This document shows positions 42,536-52,553 of a stretch of 64,000 nucleotides of DNA, in pieces. Numbering within the stretch: the first letter of the stretch is position 1; every line of letters begins with the position of its first letter. The translations under genes were made by a program, and so were the position numbers. The stretch is taken from NCBI GenBank assembly GCA_019925095.2, contig CM034411.1:9384001-9448000 (forward strand), in the 5' to 3' direction. This stretch comes from Dendrolimus kikuchii. Lineage: Eukaryota; Arthropoda; Insecta; Lepidoptera; Lasiocampidae. Below the pieces are notes generated by a model. It was given only the letters and a program-made list of their open reading frames with translations, was not told the origin of the DNA and did no database searches.

Positions 42536-45500
42536 TTGCCCGGCAGCCCTGTTACTTCCTCTGATAAAGCTAACCAAAATGACAGTCATATTTCAGCACA
42601 TACTCAGCACATTACAGTACACGATCCACCAGTTTTATTACCCACTGTGTCCCTAGAACTAGCAGACAACGCTGGAGAATTTCATAAGGCAAGAGCATTA
42701 TTAGACAGCGGTTCCATGCTAACCTTGTTAACTAAAACTATGACACAAAAATTACGTTTGCCTGTCGAGCACACAGAACTAAAAATTACAGGAGTCGGTA
42801 ATCAGCAGACTCAAAACTCTAGTTCTTCAACTACCATCACATTCCGCCCTATTCACACCGAAGTCCCAGTAATTAGCGCAAAGGCATACATTCTACCAGA
42901 TTTGACAGGTCTTTTACCATTAACAATGTTACCTGACGTTGTTCCACTCCTCGACTCGACACAGCTTCCCCTAGCAGACTCGTCTTATCGTTTTCCAGCC
43001 GCTATTGACTTGATTTTAGGTTCTGATGTCTTGGGCCAAATTTTGGATGGTAACAAAATTTTTTTGGGCCCCGGCAGGCCAATAGCCTTCGGCACGATCT
43101 TCAATTTCGCTCTTTTAGGTCCTATCAATCCAAACTACACAAAGCCTGAGCCTCAAGTTAATTCAGCACTAGTAAATATTGACTGTTTACAACCCCAACA
43201 CTCAAATAAAGAAATACACTCCGCTCTGGAGAGATTCTGGGAAGTCGAAGAAGTGCAATCAAAGGACAACTCAACCTCTGACGAGTGTGAGGAGAACTTT
43301 CGTTCTACCACCACACGTGATCCCACAGGGCGATACATAGTATCCCTTCCCTTTCTTACAAAGGCACCTAAGCTCGGTGCAACCCACGCTATTGCACTAC
43401 GACGATTCCTTAATTTGGAGCGCAAACTCCAAAGAGATCCTACCCTCCGCTCAAAATATATCGACTTCATGAAGGAATACATTGACATGGGCCACATGGC
43501 TCTTTGTCACCCCAGCACATTCAAAGGAAAAGACCATTTTTACGTCCCGCATCATGGCATCTTCAAAGCCAACTCTGAAAAACTTCGCACGGTTTTTGAT
43601 GGCAGCTGTAAGAGCTCTAATGGTGTCAGTCTTAATGACTGTCTGCACACTGGCCCACCGCTCCAACGTGATATTACTGACATCATTCTAAATTTTCGTA
43701 CTCACAAAGTGGTCTTTAGTACAGACATCCAGATGATGTTTAGAAATATACTAGTTCACCCAGACCACAGACGGTTCCAACTCATTCTATGGCGCTCTTC
43801 TCCAGATCAACCTCTGCTCACTTACGCCCTGTCCACTGTCACGTATGGCCTACGACCCAGCCCCTTCCTCGCCAATCGATCTATTATACAGCTGGTCACT
43901 GATGAAGGTCACCGTTTTCCCCAGGCTGCACAGGTTCTTACGCACTCCATATTCGTGGATGACATTCTGACTGGGCATGATTCAGTTGACAAGGCAATAG
44001 CTCTGCAGACTGAACTCATTGAGTTACTAGCCCTAGGGGGATTTCATTTGCGAAAGTGGACCTCAAACTCTCGTCAGCTTTTAGAACGCTTCCCGGATGA
44101 TCAATGTGACATACCCAAGGATTTTGATGTTGTACCCGACTCCAATGCAATCAAGGTACTTGGTATGCAATGGATACCACAAACGGACGAATTTACATAT
44201 CACATTTCGGTACCTACACTGGAAAAATTTACCAAAAGGTCAATACTCAGTACCATCGCTCGTTTATACGATCCTAGTGGATGGATCAGCCCAGTTATTT
44301 TCCGCGCAAAACTGCTCATTCAGCACCTATGGACTCTAAAGTTAGACTGGGATGAATCGGCTCCCAATGATGTCACATTTCAATTTCAGCACATTTTTGA
44401 AGACTTACCTCTACTCTCTGCTCTTCGACTCCCCAGAACAATTTGCACCAGCAAAGATTCCACCTACACCCTACACGGTTTTGCCGATGCATCCGAATCC
44501 GGATATGCAGCCGCAGTCTATCTTCATGAAACGAATATCACGGGTCAGGTACACGTCAGACTACTTGTTTCTAAATCCAAGGTAGCCCCCATTAAAACCC
44601 GACAGACTATACCAAAGCTGGAACTTTCAGCTGCACACCTCACTTCGCTGCTCATTTCTCGCGTCTCTGTTCAACTTTCTGCCCACATTACCATTCAGCA
44701 ACACTTTTGTTGGTCAGACAGTACTATCGTACTCGCCTGGCTTAAAACTCCTTCTCAATCCCTACAGGTCTTTGAGGCCAATCGAGTCTCTGCCATTGCA
44801 GCCAATCCATGTAACCCTACTTGGAGACATGTACCCTCAGCTCTTAACCCTGCCGACTGTGCTAGCAGGGGAATATCAGCACAGGAACTCTTAGCCTATG
44901 ACCTATGGTGGTCGCCTACTTGGCTCAAGGCCCCACCTGATACCTGGCCCACGATGCCCCCTGCTTTGGGTCATCACGTACTGCCTGGTCTAAAACCAAG
45001 AAAAATGGTAGCTCACATCGCGGTTCCTGATCTAGACACGGATTTACTCACGAGATTCAGCTCCTTAGACACACTTGTAGGCGTAACCGCATGTATTAAA
45101 CGTTTTGCACACAATTGCTTGGTATCTTCTCACTCTCGCATCGTTGGTCCCATTACCGTAGACGAACGTAAGAAAGCGCTCTTACACTGGGTACGCTCAG
45201 TCCAACAAAATATGTTCGCTGAAGACATCCACCGACTGCAAACTAACAAATTATGTACAGTGCGAATACAACGCCTCTCGCCCTTTCTCAAGGATGGTCT
45301 TCTTAGAGTAGGAGGGCGCTTGTCCAACTCAGCCCTTAGATATGACACACAACATCCCCTCATCTTACCCAGTTCAAGCCCCCTTGTGGACCTAATTATA
45401 GATCATTTCCACACTATACACTGCCACCCGGGCGCAGATACACTACACGCACTACTCCGTCAACAATACTGGATTTTATCTGGAAGGCGAGTCATTCGTC

Positions 45501-46522
45501 ACCGTGTCTTTAAATGTGTACGCTGTTTTAGGCATCGAGCTCAGCCGAATCCCCCTTTTATGGCCGACCTACCGGCTGATCGAGTCAGCCCACAACCGGT
45601 GTTTAGTCAAGTGTCCACGGATTTTGCCGGACCATTCCTAATTAAATCAAGTACTCTACGCAATGCCAAACTTCTCAAAGGCTACTTTTGTGTTTTCGTT
45701 TGTCTCGCCACCAAGGCAGTGCACTTAGAGGCTGTCTCGGAACTTTCTACGGACGCCTTTTTTGCGGCACTGCAAAGGTTCGTTAGTCGGCGCGGAATCC
45801 CTACCCTAATTCGCTCTGATTGCGGTACAAACTATGTCGGCGCAAGAAATCAGCTCATAGAAGTACAAAACTTCTTAAAGGCCAATGATGATAGAATTAC
45901 GCACAAGCTAGCCACACAGCAGATCACATGGTTGCTCAATCCGCCCTCAGCTCCTTCTTTTGGCGGTCTGCACGAGGCAGCCGTGAAATCTACTAAGCAA
46001 TTACTCTATCGCGTATTAGGTGAGCAGCATCTGACCTTTGAAGAATTTTCTACACTCTTAGCCCGTATTGAGGCCGTTCTCAACTCTCGACCACTCTGCC
46101 CTCTGTCTTCAGACCCTACAGACTTCGAAGTCCTAACCGCTGGTCATTTCCTTATAGGTCGCCCACTTACCGCATTACCCGAACATTCCCATGAATCCTC
46201 TCCTCCATCAACCCTACGACGTTTTCGCTTAGTGCAAGCGTTGGCTCAGCGATTTTGGACCTTGTGGTCGAAATCCTACCTGCACACTCTCCAATCCCGA
46301 TCTAAATGGACTACGGAAACCAGTCGACCCAAGATTGGTGAGCTGGTACTCATAAAGGAGGATAATCTTCCCAGACTCCAGTGGAAGATGGGAAGAATAA
46401 AGAAGATTCTGCCCGGAAAGGATGACGTCGTCCGAGTCGTAGAACTCAGCACCAAGGATGGCAGCTTAACGAGACCAGTCACAAAGATTGCTCGTCTTCC
46501 CCTCGACGACAACAGCACTTAG
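42536..46522 (+). CDS. pol: BEL/Pao Pol polyprotein, copy B
   Basis: 1328 codons, protease, reverse transcriptase, RNase H and integrase in that order with all catalytic motifs as in copy A (LLDSGSML, FVDDILTG, GFADASESGY, RSDCGTNYVG). It differs from copy A at only two residues that I can see: Glu at 47 and Leu near residue 1323. The codon at 42536 is TTG, so this is not an independent start; the part is expected to be made as Gag-Pol by readthrough. Its own Gag is truncated and its 3' LTR lacks the R region, so this copy should not be able to transpose alone. Confidence 0.92.
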   Translation: MPGSPVTSSDKANQNDSHISAHTQHITVHDPPVLLPTVSLELADNAGEFHKARALLDSGSMLTLLTKTMTQKLRLPVEHTELKITGVGNQQTQNSSSSTTITFRPIHTEVPVISAKAYILPDLTGLLPLTMLPDVVPLLDSTQLPLADSSYRFPAAIDLILGSDVLGQILDGNKIFLGPGRPIAFGTIFNFALLGPINPNYTKPEPQVNSALVNIDCLQPQHSNKEIHSALERFWEVEEVQSKDNSTSDECEENFRSTTTRDPTGRYIVSLPFLTKAPKLGATHAIALRRFLNLERKLQRDPTLRSKYIDFMKEYIDMGHMALCHPSTFKGKDHFYVPHHGIFKANSEKLRTVFDGSCKSSNGVSLNDCLHTGPPLQRDITDIILNFRTHKVVFSTDIQMMFRNILVHPDHRRFQLILWRSSPDQPLLTYALSTVTYGLRPSPFLANRSIIQLVTDEGHRFPQAAQVLTHSIFVDDILTGHDSVDKAIALQTELIELLALGGFHLRKWTSNSRQLLERFPDDQCDIPKDFDVVPDSNAIKVLGMQWIPQTDEFTYHISVPTLEKFTKRSILSTIARLYDPSGWISPVIFRAKLLIQHLWTLKLDWDESAPNDVTFQFQHIFEDLPLLSALRLPRTICTSKDSTYTLHGFADASESGYAAAVYLHETNITGQVHVRLLVSKSKVAPIKTRQTIPKLELSAAHLTSLLISRVSVQLSAHITIQQHFCWSDSTIVLAWLKTPSQSLQVFEANRVSAIAANPCNPTWRHVPSALNPADCASRGISAQELLAYDLWWSPTWLKAPPDTWPTMPPALGHHVLPGLKPRKMVAHIAVPDLDTDLLTRFSSLDTLVGVTACIKRFAHNCLVSSHSRIVGPITVDERKKALLHWVRSVQQNMFAEDIHRLQTNKLCTVRIQRLSPFLKDGLLRVGGRLSNSALRYDTQHPLILPSSSPLVDLIIDHFHTIHCHPGADTLHALLRQQYWILSGRRVIRHRVFKCVRCFRHRAQPNPPFMADLPADRVSPQPVFSQVSTDFAGPFLIKSSTLRNAKLLKGYFCVFVCLATKAVHLEAVSELSTDAFFAALQRFVSRRGIPTLIRSDCGTNYVGARNQLIEVQNFLKANDDRITHKLATQQITWLLNPPSAPSFGGLHEAAVKSTKQLLYRVLGEQHLTFEEFSTLLARIEAVLNSRPLCPLSSDPTDFEVLTAGHFLIGRPLTALPEHSHESSPPSTLRRFRLVQALAQRFWTLWSKSYLHTLQSRSKWTTETSRPKIGELVLIKEDNLPRLQWKMGRIKKILPGKDDVVRVVELSTKDGSLTRPVTKIARLPLDDNST

Positions 46523-46568
46523 TCAGCACTATAAATGGGAGCCGTCACCTTTTCCCCGGGCCCCAGGA

Positions 46569-46678
46569 TGTTCACGCCACGCGTAACGAATACTCAGCTC
46601 ATATTATTACGGGTGAGTCCATTTATCTCCATTCCCTCTTACCCTTGCACCCTTGAAATCTGGCAATCGGCCAGATCA
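46569..46678 (+). repeat. Copy B 3' LTR with 236-bp internal deletion
   Basis: Keeps both ends (TGTTCACGCCACGCGTAACG and CCAGATCA) but not the middle. Confidence 0.88.
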
Positions 46679-46760
46679 AGGACATTACTAATTGATCCGT
46701 CATTGAGCTGTCAAAAGTAAAATCAATGCTTGGAAAGGGTATATAGTGTACACATCTTGA
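46679..46760 (-). mobile_element. Right part of the MITE interrupted by BEL/Pao copy B
   Basis: On minus it reads CTTTCCAAGCATTGATTTTA, CTTTTGACAGCTCAATGACG, GATCAATTAGTAATGTCCT. Matches 50958-51012. Confidence 0.55.
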
Positions 46761-46934
46761 TCCAATAACGTACTTTTGAATCCTAGCCAGAAATTGCATG
46801 ATGCATAGCTTATGCATTTTTTTTGTTTTATTGAAAGAAAAAAGAAATATTTATTTTGAATACTTAAATTTAAAAAAAAAAACAGAAGAATGTGCAGAAT
46901 AATAAACATACATTGTTGCATCTCTACATACCGA

Positions 46935-47040
46935 TGAAGGTAAATTTTATCAGGAAACTTGGACATTGAGATTACGGATGTTTGAAACCCGTCATACCAC
47001 CTTGGACAAGCGTGGTGGATATGCTATTTTCTTATGCAAA
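46935..47040 (+). mobile_element. SINE 3' fragment
   Basis: CCACCTTGGACAAGCGTGGT and flanks match the SINE body at 2700 and 22750. Confidence 0.5.
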
Positions 47041-47443
47041 TTTTATAATTAAATAAACTATTACTAGTTTATGTAACTTCAAATAAAAGCTGATCTGGGG
47101 ATGTCCTAAGATAATTTTGGAAGTTTGGAAATAGTATACGATTCTGAGATATTAATTCTAATAAATCGAAACAACACGACGGTGTAACTGGCATCCACTC
47201 TATTCTCAGAGGAAAGTTTTCGCGGTTACTCGTGAAGTACTCATGCATAATGTTGTCTTAAAACTCGTATTTTTCCATTCAATGTGTAAGTTTGTTGTAG
47301 GTATATTCTAGAGATGTTGCCGTGAGTAATAAGATTTTTGCAAAATATTGCCATGTGACTTTATTATGTGAATAACCAGGCTTAAAAAGCGCTGTATATT
47401 CAAGAGTATACGTGAAAATGTTATATGTCACTACTTATTATAT

Positions 47444-48301
47444 TGTTACGACTTGATTGCCGACATATACAAATTCACACCTGCGTCTGTAGAAACACAT
47501 TTTATTACCTTTTGGCATTTGGACTTCTTTTGTTTACTTTGTGTTTAAAATTTGTAATTAGAAAAACAGCCCATTGTATATTGTAATCTTTTATGGTAGT
47601 CGTGATTCTAAGAAATTCGGTCCACGCGGGCGAACGACATATTGTATCGGTGCAGTATAAAGCAATGGCCCAATGGAGAGATCGGCAGTAGAGCGATAAC
47701 CAGCCGCGAGGCAAGACTTGTGTACATTTGGTAATCTATTTAGTTACGGACTTTGCGCGTGTTATAGAGTTGTGTTCAGTTATATTTGTACATACATACA
47801 TACATAACTTCACGTCAGTTCCCTTGCGGGGTAGGCACGAGCAACAGAGGGCTTATTCTTACACACCTCACTTGCTTCTTTGACATTCATAACTCTTTCA
47901 TGCACGCTCGTCTGTTCTTAAGGCTCCTGACATCACCTTCTGCTAGTACACGATCAATTTGATCATGGAAGGTGTGTCGTGGCCTTCCACGACTTCTGCA
48001 TCCATCCACTTTTGCATTGTATATCTGTTTAGTCATTCTTTCATCATGCATTCTTTCCACATGCCCGAACCACCGGAGCACACCGGCATTCCTTGCCTTA
48101 CCTTCACCCCTACACTCTCTTTCAGACCAACTCTCTTTCTTACTTCGGTATTACGAACGGTCCGCGAGCGTCACTTCGCAGATTTTGCGCAGTGCTCGCA
48201 TTAGTTATATTTGTACCTGTGTTATGCGTGTTTGTATAGTTCTAATAAATTCTATAGTAATTCTAACGGCATTTTAATTCGAGTCCTGCAACTCCTAACA
48301 A
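47444..48301 (+). mobile_element. Solo LTR carrying a nested RTE fragment, TSD ATAT
   Basis: Ends TGTTACGACTTG and CTCCTAACA, flanked by ATAT at 47440-47443 and 48302-48305. TATA-like GTATAAAG at 47655 and AATAAA at 48245. Without the 411-bp insert and one 14-bp duplication it would be about 433 bp, near the other family members. Confidence 0.82.
47792..48202 (-). mobile_element. RTE-like LINE 3' fragment nested in the solo LTR, TSD AGTTATATTTGTAC
   Basis: The minus strand encodes NTEVRKRVGLKESVGVKV, then after a frameshift LRWFGHVERMHDERMTKQIY, RSRGRPRHTFHDQIDRVLA and EGDVRSLKNRRACM, then the family tail. Perfect 14-bp duplications at 47778-47791 and 48203-48216. The longest copy of this family here. 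Confidence 0.88.
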
Positions 48302-48302
48302 T

Positions 48303-48515
48303 ATGTATAACACCGCCTCACAAAAAAACTAGTCTGTACTTTTGATCATCAGATCCATCTATTCTTATGTATTTCGATGCGCTGTATACGATCTGGTGTC
48401 GGTTTGGTCCATACACCCCCAGATTCGGAATCAGCGTATCAAAATATTTAAGAATAGATAGATGCGTCTGGTCAAAATTACAAACCACTTTTTTTGTAGG
48501 TCGGTGTAATTATTT
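48303..48515. mobile_element. MITE with about 90-bp inverted arms
   Basis: ACACCGCCTCACAAAAAAAC on the left and TTTTTTTGTAGGTCGGTGTA on the right; arms include TTTCGATGCGCTG and CAGCGTATCAAAATATTT. Short relative of 8096-8636, directly next to the solo LTR. Confidence 0.72.
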
Positions 48516-48542
48516 AATTTTCAACAACGTTTTATAAGACTT

Positions 48543-48610
48543 AGCTAGTGTCCGCGGTTTCGCCCGCGTTGTAAAAGGATATGTATGTCATGAAGTGGAA
48601 ATGTTATATT
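48543..48610 (-). mobile_element. Helitron 3' end fragment
   Basis: ACTAGCTAA-type end reversed, with GTCCGCGGTTTCGCCCGCG stem. Confidence 0.4.
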
Positions 48611-48910
48611 TCTTAGAAATGTCGAAGTTAATTTTTAATTCAAAACACCTAATATTAAACACCCGTTTGCTAGATGGCCTAGCAAAGGTGGAATTAACTA
48701 ACCACATTCAAATTGTCGCTGGCCAATAAAATCTTAATGCCGTCGGAGCGCCATATTTTCGGCTATATACGTCTTTACTTTGGGAACAGTATTTTCTCTG
48801 GATGAAAGGTAACTGATAACGTGTATGCAAACAAACGTATTTAATCATTATATATCTAAAGATTTTTAGACAACCGACTAGTGCGAAAAGAGGTGTCGTC
48901 ACTCGATTAC

Positions 48911-49370
48911 AGGCAAGGGTCCACATGAACGCATCATAAGCATCGAACGCATCGCATCCAACAGATTACTTTTTCTCAATGCGTCCATTGCATCGACAGC
49001 GAGGGTATTTGCCGACGCAACCAACACCAATCGGATTTTCATTTCATTTCATTCGGATTTTTGTAGTGAGCGCTCCTATGGAATGTGTTAGTGACATAAT
49101 GGAGGAAAGCGAAGAAGATCAAGTTGTCGTAATTGCTTGTTTTTTAGCAGAAGAGGAAGAAAAAGTTAAAAATTCCGTATGTCATCGGCACGCATCACAA
49201 AAGTTGCCCCTCGGAGCACAGGCGTCGACATTGCCGATGAGCAGATTCGTGCGCTCCGTACGATGCGGATCGGTATACGCACTTGTCTTACTTTCTATAC
49301 AAAGAATATTATGATCTGTTTGATACGATGCGTCCGGAGCCTACGATGCGGGCATGTGTACACTTATCTT
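48911..49370 (+). mobile_element. PIF/Harbinger-like relic with inverted ends and a partial ORF
   Basis: Left GGCAAGGGTCCACATGAACG, GCATCGCATCCAACAGATTA pairs with the reverse complement of the right end (GATAAGTGTACACATGCCCG, GCATCGTATCAAACAGATCA) over about 55 bp. Inside, from 49078, a frame reads MECVSDIMEESEEDQVVVIA then CFLAEEEEK, resembling the acidic N-terminus of Harbinger nucleases; the rest of the nuclease is gone. Confidence 0.55.
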
Positions 49371-49642
49371 CAAATATAGCGTCCGACACCCATCAAATGA
49401 GAACAAGCTATTAAGTCTTGTAATTAGCAATGTTTTATTTATGTACCTAAGTTATATGACTATTTGTCTATAAGCTTTACTAACAAATATAAATAGACAC
49501 TAACATCATCCTAGATGTAGCAGGGGCTTAACAGAAATCCTGGCTAGCACTCCATCTAGTGGATCAGAGTAGTAACTCATTTAAAATTAAAAAAAAAATA
49601 GATTATAACATGATCTACGCTATTTACCAAAACTCTTCTCAC

Positions 49643-49765
49643 CAAGTTCAGAGCCACAGACGCGGGGTATGATCTCCAGGATCGCGGAGCAGGAGGCGTC
49701 TTCGAAGCACAGCTGCCGGGCCAGGAGGCAATTCAAGATCGCCATCGTGCCCTTTATACCGGGCC
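49643..49765 (-). CDS. Gfrl: GDNF-family receptor-like, first visible exon (start of first GAS1 repeat)
   Basis: A 123-nt exon with acceptor GGTTCCAG before 49765 and donor GTGAGA after 49643. It enters in phase 2, has 40 full codons and exits in phase 1 with G, which exon 2 completes to Val. The peptide reads PGIKGTMAILNCLLARQLCF, then EDASCSAILEIIPRVCGSEL. The spacing C-x6-C-x5-C-x9-C is the opening half of a GDNF/GAS1 repeat and LLARQLC..D..CSAIL..IPRVC is the wording I associate with insect Gfrl. The signal peptide exon lies further upstream, not found in the remaining 14 kb. Confidence 0.87.
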
Positions 49766-49860
49766 CTGGAACCAAAAACGGGTGTTATTAAACCAAGTTT
49801 TGTATATCCATATTTATATTTTAAACTATAGCTATGCCATTCTATAAAGCAACATTGGTA

Positions 49861-50356
49861 TTATGGAGGGTAAATGTAAGGAGAACCATCTCTGTATATA
49901 AAGAAGTGTCCATCGTAATGCATTAAACTAGGGTGGCGCCACTTTGGCATCAGGGTGAATTTTAAAGAAAGCGCCAAAAGTTATTATAGTATTTTAGTTT
50001 TATAAAATGAAATATTACAAAATCACTAAGCGTATTATTCAAAATTCACGAAATAAAATCACTATTCACGTTTTCACATAACAATTCTTTGAGGTTATAT
50101 TTAGCAAATTACTTTGTACTACGTAAATAGTTGACGTTTTGTAACAGTGTACTGTCACCAACTACTCTAGTCGCCAAAGATATTAATTTTTTTAACTCGG
50201 CATACTTCGATTCGTCTACAACAGCTACATTCATCCCCTCTGCTACATCAGCGCCACTGTGGAAGGTTTTTGAATTGTTATTTATAGCTTAAAACTGGAC
50301 ACTTCTTCAATTATTTTCCTATATGAGATGATTCTTCTTACCTCTACCCTCCATAA
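49861..50356. mobile_element. 496-bp MITE with 6-bp TSD TTGGTA
   Basis: Ends TTATGGAGGGTA and TACCCTCCATAA, arms similar for about 34 bp and again over GAAGTGTCCA. Perfect TTGGTA at 49855-49860 and 50357-50362. No coding. Superfamily unknown. Confidence 0.8.
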
Positions 50357-50362
50357 TTGGTA

Positions 50363-51534
50363 TCTATCAAACTGATTTTAGTAGTTACGTGAACTATCGA
50401 TGATGATACTATTGGACATTGGAATCGATATAGGGAGTCACACATTGACGAATCGATTAATATAAAACAATTTGTTATTTTTAAAAAGATATTTTGCGTT
50501 TAGTTGCCTTCTCATCCCTATAATGTAAACAAATCATAACTCAATTACGATTTATTTTGATTTTTTTCGTTTATACAACAATCTTTAGATCACGTCACTA
50601 AAATTTAAGAGAAAAAAAAATGTTGACCAACAATTTTGTCATATATCAGGTTTCTGTTGTTATGGACACAGAGTACAATACAATACAATAGAAGAGATAT
50701 GAATAAAATCAGATCTGACATGACTTAGGCCTTTTAAAATAACTATGACTTCTAAATATTAAGATTACAACTGACAAGGCTGTATGGACCAAGTCCTTTG
50801 CCTGCCTTTGTGGCAAACTTTAACAACAACAACATTACGTTTCTGAAGAAATAAGCTAATAATTATGGTGTTTTAATTAGATATAAATTATTTTGATACT
50901 GTTATAAAGTTAGTTCGTCAGTTTTTTAAATGAATTTTCCAATGGGCCTTCTTATACTCTTTCCAAGTATTTATTTTACTTTCGACAGCTCGATGACGGA
51001 TTAATTAGTAATGTCCTAATGCGTTATCAACTCAATTTGTTATAAAATTCGACTCCATTTATAAATAAGTTTTAATCAATTAAAATATATATTTGCGAAA
51101 AACACTACATCGTGTAATAAATATAATCACATTTTAATTAAACATTTATGGACCCGTCTGCTCATTTAAGTCTAATTATCGATATACCAAAAGCCGCAAG
51201 ACTAATTATCACTATCTCATAATATACCAAAAATATATACCCATTTCATACAAATCCTATATAAACAGAGTGAGACAACAACACAAAAACAAGCGCGATC
51301 TGCGTAGTCACAGCGGACATATATGACTGTGCTTCAAATGAGCCGGCGGGGGCTTATATGTGCTTTAAATGAGCCAGCGGGGTAAACATTTAAAACAGCA
51401 CTTATAATAATTGCGGTATTAGTTTTCTTAAAAATAGAACTTTTTTATTTTCAAATCGATGACTTTCGATTTATTTACGTATAGTGTCGATGGTTTAATA
51501 GCCTATGTGTTTATGTTACATGACTCACATAACA
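50363..51534. other. AT-rich, only one MITE fragment recognised
   Basis: 50945-51020 matches the MITE flanking BEL copy B. The rest shows no gene. Confidence 0.4.
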
Positions 51535-52051
51535 ACACTTTTACGTCACCCACAACAATAATAGTACATTATGGTACTAGTGTGTAACATTGGTGACTAC
51601 CGCCAGTGAGACTCGAGCCGTAGGCGAGGGTCTTAAGAGAGCCGAGGACGGTAATCATCAATACACACGTGTATCATACGACGTTTTTCAACACACTTGT
51701 GAATAAAATAACAACAAAAACTCATTTTATTTAGTAGATAAAAAAAAGTGATATATGAGTGAAAGTTTTATTTATTAAACACGTACGAGTTAAAATTATC
51801 TATTTAAATAAAAAGTGGCATGAAATGAGCAAGCAATAGGAATATTAATTTATTTGTTCTATATAACACGATCTTTTTTTTTTGAATAAAAACTTTTTTA
51901 AGAACAAAGCAACTCAACCAATAAAATAAAAAAAAAATCTATAACTCACTAGTGAGTTATAATGTTTTTTACTCACAGTTTGATAATGGGTGTCATTCTG
52001 TGCCTAATTGCGGTGACCATAGAGCCAGTTTATGAGCAAGTGTGTTGAAAA
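51535..52051. mobile_element. Inverted-repeat element with TTTTCAACACACTTG ends
   Basis: TTTTTCAACACACTTGTG near 51686 is inverted at 52034-52050 (GCAAGTGTGTTGAAAA). The stretch before it (GGTGACTACCGCCAGTGAGA, ACACACGTGTATCATACGAC) resembles 61250-61330 in part. Borders are uncertain. Confidence 0.4.
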
Positions 52052-52239
52052 TATATTAAACTTTTATGAAGCCTGCAAACTTAGACCATAGACCGTTAAC
52101 GAAAGACATGAGTCTCAGACTCTCAAAGTGCGGCCGGCTAAATGATGCCGATTTTGGAATAGGATGCCAATAGCGCCGTAATGCGTCTACGAAAACTCAG
52201 TATAACCAATATTAAAATAAAAGAAATAAAATTAGTTTT

Positions 52240-52553
52240 TTATTTTTTTTTATTGCAGGAGTTCAGCAGACTGGCAGACGGCCCACTTGATGGAAAGTGG
52301 TTACCATCGCCTATGGACATTGGCAAAACCAAAGGTGCTACAAATGCGCTGCTGCTCTCTTAAAGGAGACTGGAACCTGGTCACTAATGCCGGAACACAA
52401 CACAAGGTTGTTATGGCGGCATATTCTAGACGAGGGGTGGTCGCCATCCAGTCGAGCAAATACCCTACCACTGGCTGTGGGATGTTTAGTCGCCTCTTAC
52501 GACAGACCGCCAGGCCGCAGGAAATTGTATTTTTTCTCCGTTCCTGCACGGAT
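52240..52553 (-). mobile_element. SINE-like 0.3-kb repeat, full copy
   Basis: Minus strand, from CCGTGCAGGAACGGAGAAAA (52553) to GCAATAAAAAAAAATAAAAA (52240). Confidence 0.87.

Larger units (their letters stand above)
40150..46678 (+). mobile_element. BEL/Pao retrotransposon, copy B (defective)
   Basis: The 5' LTR is 347 bp (40150-40496, TGATTCACGCC to CCAGATCA), the 3' LTR only 110 bp (46569-46678) because 236 bp between CGTAACGA and TACTCAGCTC are missing, including the TCAGTCTG start region. The internal region is nearly identical to copy A but lacks 272 bp covering the Gag start and first 80 codons. Pol is complete. No 4-5-bp target duplication is seen (GATAG to the left, AGGAC to the right). 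Lies head-out in inverted orientation to copy A, 5 kb away. Confidence 0.92.
13347..49642 (-). other. Gfrl giant intron, 36,296 bp
   Basis: Inferred from the phase-matched donor at 49642 and acceptor at 13347. It holds the BEL/Pao pair, mariner, LINE and RTE fragments, Helitrons, two solo LTRs, SINE-like copies, MITEs and hairpins listed separately. Transcription of Gfrl would run through all of these. Confidence 0.75.
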
